Numbered from the stretch's first letter, positions 52,279 to 62,059 are shown. The stretch is DNA of 64,000 nucleotides from JANQFM01 sp035471925 (GCA_035471925.1 DATIPO010000264.1:1-64000), one strand, 5' to 3'. Notes: generated from the sequence alone by a model not told the origin. Made by a program: numbers and translations.

Positions 52279-53259
52279 ATGCTTCGAATCGGCATCGATT
52301 TAGGCGGAACCAAGATCGAGGGGATCGTGGCCGACGACGACCTCAACGACGTGGTGCGCCGCCGCATCCCCACCCGCCAGAGCGAAGGCTACCAGGCTAT
52401 CATCACCCGCTTGGCCGACTTCATTACGCAGTTGGAAGAAGAGGCCGGGACTTCTTGCCCCGTCGGCATCTGCACGCCCGGCTCCATCTCGCCGCGCAGC
52501 CGACTCATGCGCAATTCCAACACCGTGTGCCTTAACGGACGCCCGCTCAAGACAGATCTTGAGCAGGCTTTAGGCCGCGCCGTGGCCATGGAAAACGACG
52601 CCAACTGCTTCGCCTTGGCCGAAGCCCTGCTGGGCGCCGGACGCGGATACGGCTGTGTCTTCGGGGTCATCATGGGCACCGGAGTAGGAGGCGGCATCGT
52701 CATCAACAAACGGGTCGTCTCAGGGCGGCTGCTGATCGCCGGCGAATGGGGACATCAGAAGCTCTATCCAGACGGAAATCCTTGCTACTGCGGACAGAAA
52801 GGCTGCGTGGAGACCTACCTCTCGGGTCCCGCGCTGGAACGCCGCTGGTCCGATCTGGGCGGTCCCTCTCTCAGCCTTCCCGAGATCGTGGCCCGGGTCG
52901 AAGCCGATTCCGAGGACGCGCGCGCCCAATCTTGGAAAGGCGCTTTTCTCAACGACTTTGGACTGGCTCTCTCCAACGTCGTCAATGTCCTCGATCCCGA
53001 CGCCGTCGTCCTCGGAGGCGGCGTCTCGAACATCTCCTTCCTCTACGACGAGGGCTTGGGGACGCTGCGCGAATACGTCTTCAGCGATTATTGCGACACC
53101 CCCGTCAAGGAGAACGAACTGGGCGACTCGTCGGGAGTCTTCGGAGCAGCCTGCCTGACACTAGCCGATCAGGAGGGGGAATCCGAGACGGGCCAGCACT
53201 TGGCCAATTCAGAGAGCAGCCCGGAACGAATGGGGTCCAGGGGCGACCGGACGCGCTGA
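52279..53259 (+). CDS. ROK-family sugar kinase
   Basis: A 326-residue kinase. The ATP-binding loop is GIDLGGTKIEGIV, the catalytic Asp is in MENDANCFAL, and the ROK zinc motif is CYCGQKGCVE preceded by GEWGH. It could be a glucokinase, N-acetylglucosamine kinase or fructokinase. Its closeness to the GH13 gene at 53307 suggests phosphorylation of glucose released in the cell. The last 25 residues are an extra polar tail. Confidence 0.92.
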   Translation: MLRIGIDLGGTKIEGIVADDDLNDVVRRRIPTRQSEGYQAIITRLADFITQLEEEAGTSCPVGICTPGSISPRSRLMRNSNTVCLNGRPLKTDLEQALGRAVAMENDANCFALAEALLGAGRGYGCVFGVIMGTGVGGGIVINKRVVSGRLLIAGEWGHQKLYPDGNPCYCGQKGCVETYLSGPALERRWSDLGGPSLSLPEIVARVEADSEDARAQSWKGAFLNDFGLALSNVVNVLDPDAVVLGGGVSNISFLYDEGLGTLREYVFSDYCDTPVKENELGDSSGVFGAACLTLADQEGESETGQHLANSESSPERMGSRGDRTR

Positions 53260-53306
53260 CAAAAACATTCTTGCAGGGTTTCACCAGGAAACCGCGAGGG
53301 AGAGTT

Positions 53307-54932
53307 ATGCACGGGCAATCCGCGAGTCAGGCGGCTTGGTGGAAACAGGGCATCGTCTATCAAATCTACCCGATGTCGTTTCAGGACACCCGCGGAAACG
53401 GCAGAGGCGACTTGCCCGGCATCGAGAAGCGGCTCGACTATGTACAGCAATTGGGCGTGCAGGCCGTTTGGCTTTCGCCCATCTATCCCTCGCCGATGCA
53501 CGACAACGGCTACGACGTGGCCGACTACTGCGACATCAATCCCCTTTTCGGCACCCTGGACGACTTTGACCGTCTGCTCGGCAACCTGCATGAACGCGGA
53601 CTCAAGCTCATCCTCGACCTGGTGCCCAACCACACCTCGGACGAGCATCCCTGGTTTCAGGAAAGCCGCTCCAGCCGCCGCAACCCCAAGCGCGACTGGT
53701 ACATCTGGGCCGACCCCAAACCCGATGGGTCGCCTCCCAACAACTGGCTCAGCATCTTTGGAGGACCGGCCTGGACGTTGGACGAGCGAACCGGACAGTA
53801 CTACCTGCATCAGTTCGTCACCCAGCAACCTGAACTCAACTACCGCAATCCACTAGTTTTGGAGGCCATGTGCGAGAACATGCGCTTCTGGCTCCGCCGG
53901 GGAGTGGACGGCTTCCGGGTGGACGTCATCTGGCTGATGCAAAAAGACGAGAAGCTGCGCGACGAACCGCCCAATCCCGAGTGGGACGGAGTCGATCCCC
54001 ACGCCAGCCTCATTCATTGCTACACCCAGGACGTGGAGGGCATCCACGATCTGGTCAAGGCCTTTCGAGGCACGATCGACGAGTTCGATGACCGTTACAT
54101 GGTGGGCGAGATCTATTTGCCTCTGGAGAAACTGGTGCGCTATTACGGCCAAGATTTGGACGAGTGCCATCAGCCCTTCAACTTTCACCTGCTGGAAACG
54201 CCCTGGACAGCCTCATCGGTGCGCGCCATGGTGGAACGCTATGAGTCGCTGCTGCCTCGCGGCGCCTGGCCCAACTACGTGGCCAGCAATCACGACCGTC
54301 ATCGCAGCGCCAGCCGCGTCAGCAAGCGCCAGTCGCGCTGCGCCAACATGCTGCTGTTGACCCTGAGGGGCACACCGACCGTCTATTACGGCGAAGAGCT
54401 CGGACTGGAGAACGTCCCCATACCCAAAGAGAAGTGGAACGATCCCATCGCTCATCTGCAGCCCCACTTGGTGGAGGCCATGGCCCGCGACCAGGTCCGG
54501 ACGCCCATGCTCTGGGACCGCGGTCCCAACGCCGGTTTCTGTCCGCCCTCGGCTGACCCCTGGCTGCCGCTGCCCGACAACTACTCCGAGCTTACCGTCG
54601 AGGCCCAGAAGGAGGATGCGGCTTCGCACTGGGCCCTCTTCCGCCAATTGACGCGATTGCGCCAGTCGGAAACGGCCTTGCACCTGGGCGATTACCGCTC
54701 ACTCGCCGTCGAGGCCGCGGGAGTGTACGCTTATGAGCGATCATCTCCGCAGTCGGACCGCTTCGCCGTCTGCCTCAACTTCGATTCCGAGGCCAAGACG
54801 GTGAACCTGAGCCGGGAGGCGGGGCACGCTGAGATCGTCCTCTCAACGCAACTCGACCGCAGCGGTCCCGCCGATCCGGCGCGTCTGAAACTGCGGGCCG
54901 ATGAAGGCCTCATCGTGAGATTGAAGGATTAG
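53307..54932 (+). CDS. GH13 alpha-glucosidase-like enzyme
   Basis: A 541-residue TIM-barrel hydrolase. The four GH13 regions are present: DLVPNHTSDEHPWF, GFRVDVIW with nucleophile Asp206, VGEIYL with acid Glu268, and SNHDRHR with Asp330. The N-terminal WWKQGIVYQIYPMSFQD and the GDLPGIEKRLDYVQQLGV segments are typical of alpha-glucosidase and trehalose synthase branches. No signal peptide. The ATG follows GAGGGAGAG. Likely cytosolic; the substrate is probably maltose, trehalose or a related alpha-glucoside. Confidence 0.92.
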   Translation: MHGQSASQAAWWKQGIVYQIYPMSFQDTRGNGRGDLPGIEKRLDYVQQLGVQAVWLSPIYPSPMHDNGYDVADYCDINPLFGTLDDFDRLLGNLHERGLKLILDLVPNHTSDEHPWFQESRSSRRNPKRDWYIWADPKPDGSPPNNWLSIFGGPAWTLDERTGQYYLHQFVTQQPELNYRNPLVLEAMCENMRFWLRRGVDGFRVDVIWLMQKDEKLRDEPPNPEWDGVDPHASLIHCYTQDVEGIHDLVKAFRGTIDEFDDRYMVGEIYLPLEKLVRYYGQDLDECHQPFNFHLLETPWTASSVRAMVERYESLLPRGAWPNYVASNHDRHRSASRVSKRQSRCANMLLLTLRGTPTVYYGEELGLENVPIPKEKWNDPIAHLQPHLVEAMARDQVRTPMLWDRGPNAGFCPPSADPWLPLPDNYSELTVEAQKEDAASHWALFRQLTRLRQSETALHLGDYRSLAVEAAGVYAYERSSPQSDRFAVCLNFDSEAKTVNLSREAGHAEIVLSTQLDRSGPADPARLKLRADEGLIVRLKD

Positions 54933-55069
54933 CTGCCATGCCAAGTCCTACACTGCAACAACCCATCGTGCTGCAACTGAGACGACTGTATGCCGGACGA
55001 CTCGGTGCCCGAGGAAACCGAACAGCGCCCACAAGTCAATGACTCCACTCCGAGTGAAGGGAGGATCTC

Positions 55070-56677
55070 TTGCCTCTAGACCTCATCGATCTGATCATCG
55101 TCGTCTCCTACTTCTTCGTCGTCCTCTTCATAGGCTTTTATTTCGCCAGAAAGCATGCCGGCACCGAAGACTACTTCCTGGCCGGTCGGCGGCTGGCTTG
55201 GCCGGCCGTGGGTTTTTCGCTCTTCGCCTCCAACATTTCCAGCTCGACTCTCATCGGACTCTGCGGCGCCGCCTACGTCACGGGCATTTCGGTTTCCAAC
55301 TACGAGTGGATGGCGGCCGTGGTCCTGGTCTTTTTCTCCATCTTCTTCATCCCCTACTATCTCAATTCCAAGGTCTACACCATGCCCGAGTTCCTGGAGC
55401 GCCGCTTCCGTCCAGCCGTGCGCTTCTATTTCTCGGGACTTACCATCATCAACAATGTCTTCATCGACGTGGCCGGAGCGCTCTACGGCGGGGCGCTGGT
55501 CATCAAGCTTTTCTGGCCCGATTCCAACCTCATCCTGTCGGCTTTGGTTCTGGCCTTGGTGGCCGGCCTCTACACCGCCGCCGGCGGACTCTCGGCGGTG
55601 GTCTACACCGACATGATCCAAGCCGTCATCATCATCATCGGATGCATCGCCATCACCTTCATTGCCTTGGGAGAAGTGGGGTCCTGGGACGCGGTGATCA
55701 ACAACACGCCCCCTGAAATGCTCTCCGTCGTGCGGCCTATCGACGATGCCACCATGCCCTGGCTGGGGCTGCTGACCGGCGTCCCCATTCTGGGTTTCTA
55801 TTTCTGGTGCACCAACCAGTTCATCGTGCAGAGGGTGCTGGGGTCGAAGAACATCCGCCATGCCCGCTGGGGCGCCCTCTTCGCCGGGCTGCTCAAGCTT
55901 CCGGTGCTCTTCATCATGGTTTTCCCGGGGGTCATGGCCCGCCAGCTCTTCCCTGACTTGCCCGCCGGCGACATGGTCTTCCCCACCCTCATCACCGAAC
56001 TGCTGCCGCCGGTCTTCAAAGGCCTCATGCTGGCCGGGCTCGTGGCCGCCATCATGTCCAGCGTCGACTCCACCCTCAATTCGGCCTCGACCCTGATCAC
56101 CATGGACTTCGTGCGCAAGTTCGCGCCCCACACCTCCGACGCTCGCCTTACTTGGATTGGACGCTTTTCAACCCTGGCCATCATGGTGGTCGGGGCCTCC
56201 TGGACGCCCGTGGTGCAACAGTACCAAGGCCTCTTCGACTACCTCCAGAACATGCTGGCCTTCCTGGTGCCTCCCGTGGCCGCCATCTTCATCATGGGAC
56301 TCTTCTGGCGACGTTCCACCGGCAGCGGCGCCCTGGCAGCCATGATCGTTGGACACGCCGTGGCAGCCGTCATGCTTGTGCTGCGCAGCGACGCCGTCTT
56401 TCCCAGCATCGAGGGCACCTTTCTGGGAGACGTCGCCGCCCTGCACTTCCTCCTGCATGCGGGAATCTTCTTCGGGCTTTCCTGCCTGACGGTGTGGGTG
56501 GTCAGCCAAGTCACCGAACCGCCCAGCGAAGAGCAGGTGCGCAACTTTGTCTTCAACCCCGAAGTGGTCAAAGACGCCACCGCCGATCTGCCCCCGGTGC
56601 CCTGGTACAAGGACTACCGCTACCAGTCCGCCATCCTCATCGGACTGACTCTGTGGCTGGTTATCGCCTACTGGTAA
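55070..56677 (+). CDS. Sodium/solute symporter (SSS family, sugar type)
   Basis: A 535-residue membrane protein with about 14 helices. The conserved SSS segments are ARKHAGTEDYFLAGRRL, the GLYTAAGGLSAVVYTD-type helix and SSVDSTLNSASTL, the sodium-site segment. Sequence character is closest to SGLT-like sugar members. The start is TTG 55070, behind an AGGGAGG site, giving MPLDLIDLIIVVSYF. It follows the GH13 gene by 137 bases. Confidence 0.92.
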   Translation: MPLDLIDLIIVVSYFFVVLFIGFYFARKHAGTEDYFLAGRRLAWPAVGFSLFASNISSSTLIGLCGAAYVTGISVSNYEWMAAVVLVFFSIFFIPYYLNSKVYTMPEFLERRFRPAVRFYFSGLTIINNVFIDVAGALYGGALVIKLFWPDSNLILSALVLALVAGLYTAAGGLSAVVYTDMIQAVIIIIGCIAITFIALGEVGSWDAVINNTPPEMLSVVRPIDDATMPWLGLLTGVPILGFYFWCTNQFIVQRVLGSKNIRHARWGALFAGLLKLPVLFIMVFPGVMARQLFPDLPAGDMVFPTLITELLPPVFKGLMLAGLVAAIMSSVDSTLNSASTLITMDFVRKFAPHTSDARLTWIGRFSTLAIMVVGASWTPVVQQYQGLFDYLQNMLAFLVPPVAAIFIMGLFWRRSTGSGALAAMIVGHAVAAVMLVLRSDAVFPSIEGTFLGDVAALHFLLHAGIFFGLSCLTVWVVSQVTEPPSEEQVRNFVFNPEVVKDATADLPPVPWYKDYRYQSAILIGLTLWLVIAYW

Positions 56678-56814
56678 AACTGGCAAAAAATCCGCACCAA
56701 AGTCTGGCCTGATGAAATCAAGCCTCCTGCCACACCGGGTCTTGAAGAGGCTTCTCGTCCGCAACAAGGGTGTGTCTAATCCACAATTTTCAAAAGGAAT
56801 ACTCCTACTTATCT

Positions 56815-56844
56815 TTGTTATTAACATATTTTAATTGATATTTT
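56815..56844 (+). promoter_or_regulatory. Promoter candidate for the Cys-rich protein
   Basis: TTGTTA (56815-56820), an 18-base spacer and TATTTT (56839-56844), inside an unusually AT-rich stretch. The start would be near 56851. Confidence 0.4.
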
Positions 56845-56906
56845 AGAAGTTCGAATGGTAGACTGCTCGCTCAATGCCAACAAATTGCCGAAAAGGAGTA
56901 AGCTTA

Positions 56907-57170
56907 ATGAAACGAAAACTGTTTATCGTTGGTTTGCTGATGGTCTTGTGTATGGGAGCGTATCCCTTGTTGCAGGAGGCGAGCGCCGACTCTATCTGCC
57001 AGCAGTGGTGCCTGGACAACTTCTCCGGCAGCCCTCAAGTCCTGACAATCTGCCAGAACAACTGCGTCACCAACAACTGCGACGTGGGTTGCTCCCTTGC
57101 CTGCGGCGCCAGTCCCACGGCCTGCAACCAATGCCTGACCTGCTGCGTCTTCGGATTCGGCTGTCCCTAA
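56907..57170 (+). CDS. Small exported 12-cysteine protein, unknown function
   Basis: An 87-residue protein. A signal peptide (MKRKLFIVGLLMVLCMGAYP, likely cut after EASA) leaves about 60 residues containing twelve cysteines: CQQWC, CQNNC, CDVGCSLAC, then CNQCLTCC and a final C near the end. The two C-x3-C pairs separated by 13 residues recall helical-hairpin peptides. A strong AAGGAG site precedes the ATG. Candidates include an envelope scaffold, metal-binding protein or secreted antimicrobial peptide; no tailoring or immunity gene is nearby. Codon use and the AT-rich upstream region differ from neighbours. Confidence 0.75.
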   Translation: MKRKLFIVGLLMVLCMGAYPLLQEASADSICQQWCLDNFSGSPQVLTICQNNCVTNNCDVGCSLACGASPTACNQCLTCCVFGFGCP

Positions 57171-57253
57171 GCCGGACCGACCGCGATCTCTTCAAGGCTG
57201 CCTCTGGAGCGAAGCAGCGTTGGACAGATTCTAGTCACCGACCGACCCACGAA

Positions 57254-57309
57254 GGCCACGCGGTTCTGAGAATCCGAAACCCTGGAAGCTGAGGCCGCCG
57301 TGGCCTTTT
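57254..57309 (+). terminator. Intrinsic terminator candidate
   Basis: GGCCACG (57254-57260) pairs with CGTGGCC ending at 57305, with further CGG/CCG pairing inside, followed by TTTT. It would end the Cys-rich gene's message about 85 bases after the stop. Confidence 0.5.
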
Positions 57310-57373
57310 CGATGGTGCTCTCGCCCCTCGATTGGTACTCTTCTGAGACATTCAAGCGTGAAGGGGAACCGAG

Positions 57374-60013
57374 ATGAGCAAGCCCGCCTGTTCGGCTGAA
57401 AAAGGAACATGTTTTCGACAACTCACCAGGACATTGCTCCTGATGCTGCCACTGGCAGGCGCCTGGCTCCCCGCTGTGGGGCAGGGAACGGACAACCCCT
57501 CCGAGCTGGAGATCCTGCGTACGGCCCGGCCCTGGGAGTTCATGGACGCGGTGGGCCCTCACGCCGCCATTCTGGGGAAGGAATCGGGGCGATTCGAAGC
57601 CTGGGTCTATCCCTTGGGGCTGCTCGACGACTTTCACCTCGGCTTCAAGCTGGGCGGACGGGAGATGCCCGCCGAGACATTGGTTCGATCAGTGCGCTAC
57701 CGGCCAGGATCGACCACGCTGATCTACTCGGGCGACTACTACGCTCAGCATTTCAGCGTCGAGCAGACCTTCATCGTCCCCCGCGACGAAAAGGGAGCGC
57801 TCATTCAGATCGACATCGAGTCCTCGGCTGCGCTGGAAGTCCAAGCCCGCTTCATCCCTTCCCTCAAGATGATGTGGCCGGCGGGGCTGGAGTCCGACTT
57901 CAGTTCCTGGGACGAGGAACTCAAGGCCTTCGTGATAGGCGTGGAGGGGCGGCCCTGGAGGGCTTTGGTGGGGTCTCCCCAGGCCTCGCTGGAAAGCCGC
58001 AGCTTCGCCACCAATTACAATTCCAGCCGCTACTCGGCCATGAACCTGGGTACCTTTGAAGGCTCAGGCCAGATTTCGCTGGTCATCGCGGCCGACTTCC
58101 AGGGACTGGATTCGCTCAAAGACACCTACCGGCGCATGCTGGACAACCCTTCCCGTCTGCAACAGCGAACGGAAGAATTCTACCGCGGCTACTTGAGTCA
58201 GACCGTCCAGCTTGAGCTGCCCGACTCCCGCTTCGAGGACGCCTACCGCTGGTCAATGGTGAGCATGCTCAAGGGTCTGGTGGAGAATCCTTTCATGAAC
58301 GGTCCCGGACTGGTGGCGGGATTCGGGCTCTCCAAAGGCGCCCCGCGTCCCGGATTCGCTTGGTTTTTCGGACGCGACACCTTTTGGAGCACAATGGCCA
58401 TGACCGCCGGCGGTGATCTGGAAGGGGCGCGCCAAGCCATTCAATTCATCGCCCAGCATCAGAGGGGTGACGGCAAGATCCCTCACGAAATCGCCCAGAG
58501 TGCGCCCTTGACCGACTGGTTCCGCGACTATCCCTATCCCTGGGCCGCCGCCGACGCCACCGAACTCTACATCCTGGCCGTCCTTGATTACGTGCGGACC
58601 AGCAACGACACCCGGATGCTCACCGAGCACTGGGAACGTCTGGAGAACGCCCTTGAATTCATGAAGTCGACCTACGACGAGGACGGCTTTCCACAGAATC
58701 AGGGTGTCGGTCACGGTTGGATCGAGGGCGGTCCTCTTCTGCCCGTCCGCACCGAGTTCTACCAGGCGGCCATGGGAGTCGCGGCGCTACGAGCCATGAG
58801 CGAGCTGGCGGCCATCCGCGGCGACCAGAGCCGGTCGCAGGCCTGGGAGGCGGAGTTTGAGGCAGCCCGAAGCAAGCTGGAAGAGCGCTTCTGGATAGAG
58901 GAGCAGGCCCGCTACGGCTTGGCCATCGACCGCCATGGCCAGGTCGTGGATGAGCCCAGCATCCTGGCCACTGTGCCCATGTGGTTCCGCCTCACCGACC
59001 GCCGACATTCCTCGCGCATGATCACCCAACTGGCGGGCGAAGACCACATCTCCGATTGGGGAAGCCGTATCATCTCCAGTCGGAGCCCCAACTATGGACC
59101 GGCCGGTTATCACTTCGGCTCGGTGTGGCCCCTGTTCACGGGATGGGCCTCGCTGGGCCAGTACCGCTATGGGCGTCCTCAGCCCGCCTACGCCAACCTC
59201 AGGGCCAACGCCCTGCTGGCGCTGGACGGCTCGGGCGGACATACCACCGAACTGGTCTCGGGGGCCGTCTATTCGCCCCTTTCCACCAGTTCGCCCCACC
59301 AGATCTGGTCAGCCGCCATGGTGGTCTCGCCCCTCGTCCGCGGACTGCTGGGCCTGGAAGTCGACGTCCCGGACAAGCGCCTTACCCTGGCTCCTCAGCT
59401 TCCCGGCGACTGGGACCGTTTCCGCATCTCCAACCTGCCCTTCGGCCAAGGACGCCTCGACATCCGCTTCCAGCGCGGTGACGGCCGAATGACGCTGCAC
59501 ATCGACAATTCCTCCGACCAGCCGCTGCAACTGCACTTCCACCCCCCGCTCTCGCCTTCGGCCGAGATCGAGAAGGCGAGCCCAGGCCCGGAGTCATCCC
59601 AAAGGTCTGGCCACGCGCCAAATCCCGGGACGTCTTTCTCCGGCTCCCAAGAAGATCCCCGGAGCGAACAACTGGTCATGATGCAGCGCCAAATCCAGCC
59701 CGGCCGCAACAGCATCGAGATCAGCTACGGCAACGACTTCCGCTACAGCTTCGAGGCCGGCCTTCCCGCCCTGGGAAGGCCCAGCTCCAACCTGAAGGTC
59801 CTCTCCGAGCAGTGGAGCGGCGATGCTTCCCGGGTCACTCTCACCGTCTCAGGACTCGGCGGGCGCCGCTACCAGATCCGTCTCCACGGCACCGCCGAAA
59901 TCGAGTCCGCCTCAGGGGCTGAGCTTTCCCAGGACGCCCGCACGCTGACATTCACTCCGCCGGAGGGGGATGGCTACAGCACTCACACCATTACCCTCAC
60001 CCTGCGCCGCTGA
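57374..60013 (+). CDS. Exported six-hairpin glycosidase, amylo-1,6-glucosidase-like
   Basis: An 879-residue protein with a signal peptide (LTRTLLLMLPLAGAWLPAVGQ), an N-terminal beta-sandwich and a central (alpha/alpha)6 barrel. The PGFAWFFGRDTFWSTMAMTA segment near residue 323 is the hallmark of glycogen-debranching and GH15/GH133-like enzymes. PYPWAAADATEL and GHGWIEGG add barrel glutamates and aspartates. A polar linker near 730-760 precedes a C-terminal beta domain. It probably cuts alpha-glucans or similar polymers outside the cytoplasm and supplies the SSS symporter, ROK kinase and GH13 enzyme. Confidence 0.82.
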   Translation: MSKPACSAEKGTCFRQLTRTLLLMLPLAGAWLPAVGQGTDNPSELEILRTARPWEFMDAVGPHAAILGKESGRFEAWVYPLGLLDDFHLGFKLGGREMPAETLVRSVRYRPGSTTLIYSGDYYAQHFSVEQTFIVPRDEKGALIQIDIESSAALEVQARFIPSLKMMWPAGLESDFSSWDEELKAFVIGVEGRPWRALVGSPQASLESRSFATNYNSSRYSAMNLGTFEGSGQISLVIAADFQGLDSLKDTYRRMLDNPSRLQQRTEEFYRGYLSQTVQLELPDSRFEDAYRWSMVSMLKGLVENPFMNGPGLVAGFGLSKGAPRPGFAWFFGRDTFWSTMAMTAGGDLEGARQAIQFIAQHQRGDGKIPHEIAQSAPLTDWFRDYPYPWAAADATELYILAVLDYVRTSNDTRMLTEHWERLENALEFMKSTYDEDGFPQNQGVGHGWIEGGPLLPVRTEFYQAAMGVAALRAMSELAAIRGDQSRSQAWEAEFEAARSKLEERFWIEEQARYGLAIDRHGQVVDEPSILATVPMWFRLTDRRHSSRMITQLAGEDHISDWGSRIISSRSPNYGPAGYHFGSVWPLFTGWASLGQYRYGRPQPAYANLRANALLALDGSGGHTTELVSGAVYSPLSTSSPHQIWSAAMVVSPLVRGLLGLEVDVPDKRLTLAPQLPGDWDRFRISNLPFGQGRLDIRFQRGDGRMTLHIDNSSDQPLQLHFHPPLSPSAEIEKASPGPESSQRSGHAPNPGTSFSGSQEDPRSEQLVMMQRQIQPGRNSIEISYGNDFRYSFEAGLPALGRPSSNLKVLSEQWSGDASRVTLTVSGLGGRRYQIRLHGTAEIESASGAELSQDARTLTFTPPEGDGYSTHTITLTLRR

Positions 60014-60205
60014 ACATTCAAGACCGCTTCCCTGGCCGGGACGAGAGCAAGTACCCCAGGCAACCTCGGTCAGAAGGCACTCCGCTTCGGTCAGGCATGC
60101 CGTTCGAACCTGAGCTGGACATCCGATCTCCAAGAGACAGGAGACCATCGATCCGCCTCCCTACTGGCTCTCACCGCAACCTGCCACTTCTTTTTTTAGC
60201 TCTGC

Positions 60206-60234
60206 TTGACTTTCGAGACGAAAGCCTCTATCGT
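60206..60234 (+). promoter_or_regulatory. Promoter candidate for the porin operon
   Basis: TTGACT (60206-60211), a 17-base spacer and TATCGT (60229-60234). The start near 60241 would leave only about 7 bases before the ATG at 60248. The T of TTGACT could be mistaken for a TTG start codon. Confidence 0.45.
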
Positions 60235-60247
60235 CATTATTTCGAGG

Positions 60248-61627
60248 ATGCTTATTTTGAAATTAGTTCAAGCTAATATCGCCGCTATGACCTTGTTCGG
60301 CTTGCTCGTTTCGCCAGCTTTCGCCAGTCAGGAGCAGGAGGCAGCAGGGCAGTCCCCCGACGTCCAGAGCAAGCTGGAGCGGTTGGAAGAGCGCATTCGC
60401 AAGCTGGAGGCTGAGCTGACCCGTTTGAAGGGGGTCGAGCGTGAAGGGGAAAGAGCGGCGCCCGAGAGAGAATCGGACTCAGTCCGGCCCGTAGCCGGGG
60501 CGGCGCAGACGTCCCAAGGTGACCAGCCACCCATGGCTGAGGTGCTGCCGTCGGAAGAAGGCAATGTCATTGGCTATGACTCTCCCGAAATGCGAATGCC
60601 CTACTCCGGCTATATGGAATTCCACTTCAACAAGCCCCAAGGCGAGCCCGGCATTGCCGATTTTCAGCGCTTCGTGTTGCTCTTCGGGCACCAGTTCAGT
60701 GACCGCATCCAATTCTGGAGCGAGTTGGAATTGGAGAGCGCCTTCATCGAAGGGGGCGAAGTCAGCGGCGAATTGGAGTTGGAACAGGCCTATCTCGATT
60801 TCGCCCTCAAGCCCTGGCTCAATGTCCGCGGCGGAGTCGTGCTGGCTCCCATGGGATTGATCAATGAACGTCACGAACCGCCCACTTTCAACGGCGTGGA
60901 ACGGCCTTTCGTGGACACTTTCATCATTCCCACCACTTGGTTCGATCCGGGCCTCGGCATCCACGGAGACTTGGGCCATGGCTTCGTCTACAAAGCCTAC
61001 GTGATGGCGCCTCTCAACGCCTCCTTCATCAGCGCCGAAGAAGGCTTGGGCGAAGCGCCTCAACACGCTTTTCAATCGGTCTCTGAAAACCCCGGTTTCA
61101 CGGGGCGTCTGGAATATCACGGCCTGCCCGGACTCTCGCTGGGGACTAGCTTCTGGAGCAGCCAAAGCGGATTCGAGACACCCGGCATTAACCCCCGCGT
61201 CGACATCATCGAGTTGGACGGACGATTCAACTTCTGGCGGATCGACGCCCGCGGACAGTACGCCCACGTCCACATCACCGACACCGCCCGACTCAACTCG
61301 CTGCTGCAGAGGACCTCGGGCGTCAATCCCAACATCGCCGAAGAAATGCGCGGATTCTACCTGGAAGGCGCGGCTCATGTCCTGCCCTCCTCCTGGCATC
61401 ACGACCTGGTGCTCTTCCACCGCTACGAGAACTTCGACACCCAGTTCGAGATGGCACCGGGATTCCTGCCCCTCGGAGAGTTCGACCGCGACGCCTTCGT
61501 CACCGGATTCACCTATTTCCCCGACCCGGACGTGTCGCTCAAGTTCGACTACACGGTGCTGCGCAACCAGAGCAATTTCATCAAGGCCCGCAACATCTTC
61601 AACTTCGGAATCGGATGGTGGTTCTAA
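60248..61627 (+). CDS. Outer-membrane porin with N-terminal coiled coil
   Basis: A 459-residue beta-barrel protein. The signal peptide (ILKLVQANIAAMTLFGLLV then SPAFA) is followed by a coiled coil (QSKLERLEERIRKLEAELTRL), a Pro/Glu linker, and about 16 alternating strands ending in Phe. It resembles OprP/O-type phosphate-selective porins. I prefer the ATG at 60248 to an upstream TTG at 60206, because the TTG coincides with a promoter -35 element. The CuA gene starts on its last base (TAATG). Confidence 0.85.
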   Translation: MLILKLVQANIAAMTLFGLLVSPAFASQEQEAAGQSPDVQSKLERLEERIRKLEAELTRLKGVEREGERAAPERESDSVRPVAGAAQTSQGDQPPMAEVLPSEEGNVIGYDSPEMRMPYSGYMEFHFNKPQGEPGIADFQRFVLLFGHQFSDRIQFWSELELESAFIEGGEVSGELELEQAYLDFALKPWLNVRGGVVLAPMGLINERHEPPTFNGVERPFVDTFIIPTTWFDPGLGIHGDLGHGFVYKAYVMAPLNASFISAEEGLGEAPQHAFQSVSENPGFTGRLEYHGLPGLSLGTSFWSSQSGFETPGINPRVDIIELDGRFNFWRIDARGQYAHVHITDTARLNSLLQRTSGVNPNIAEEMRGFYLEGAAHVLPSSWHHDLVLFHRYENFDTQFEMAPGFLPLGEFDRDAFVTGFTYFPDPDVSLKFDYTVLRNQSNFIKARNIFNFGIGWWF

Positions 61628-62034
61628 TGAGACTGACAGCTTTTTCAACAAAGACAATGTGGCTGACGGCGCTGTTGACCGTAGCTGGCTTTGTTGCCGG
61701 ATGGACCTCAGGCGGCTTCTCCGCCACTTCCGAGAGGGACGCTTCGGAGGAGGCCGACCGTGTCATCAACATCGTGGCCGAGCGATTTCACTTCATCCCC
61801 TCCCAGATCGAACTCAAGCAGGGCGAAGTCGTGGAGTTGCGGATCCGCAGCCTCGATACCAACCACGGTTTCGCCATCCCCGATGCCGGGGTGGACGTCA
61901 CCATTCCCAAGCGCGGCCGAGGCAACGCCCGCATCCTCTTCCGCGCTCAGAAGAAAGGGACCTTCACCTTCAAGTGCTCGGAGGCCTGCGGAGCCGGACA
62001 TACATTGATGCGTGGCCGGATCGTGGTCGAGTGA
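61627..62034 (+). CDS. Orphan CuA (cytochrome oxidase subunit II-like) cupredoxin
   Basis: A 135-residue exported protein. A membrane anchor or signal (about 11-30) is followed by one cupredoxin domain with all CuA ligands: His80, Cys117, Glu119, Cys121, His125 and Met128 (CSEACGAGHTLM). The adjacent porin and di-haem gene, and the absence of oxidase subunit I, argue for an electron-transfer or copper-delivery protein rather than a terminal oxidase. The ATG overlaps the porin stop (TAATG), so translation is coupled. Confidence 0.93.
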   Translation: MRLTAFSTKTMWLTALLTVAGFVAGWTSGGFSATSERDASEEADRVINIVAERFHFIPSQIELKQGEVVELRIRSLDTNHGFAIPDAGVDVTIPKRGRGNARILFRAQKKGTFTFKCSEACGAGHTLMRGRIVVE

Positions 62035-62059
62035 TGCGCCGCCGAATCGAGGAAGCAAC

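Noticed and set aside
52746..53306. Upstream extension of the GH13 frame through the ROK gene
   Set aside because: It is out of frame with the ROK kinase, whose motifs are intact, and the GH13 start at 53307 has a ribosome site.
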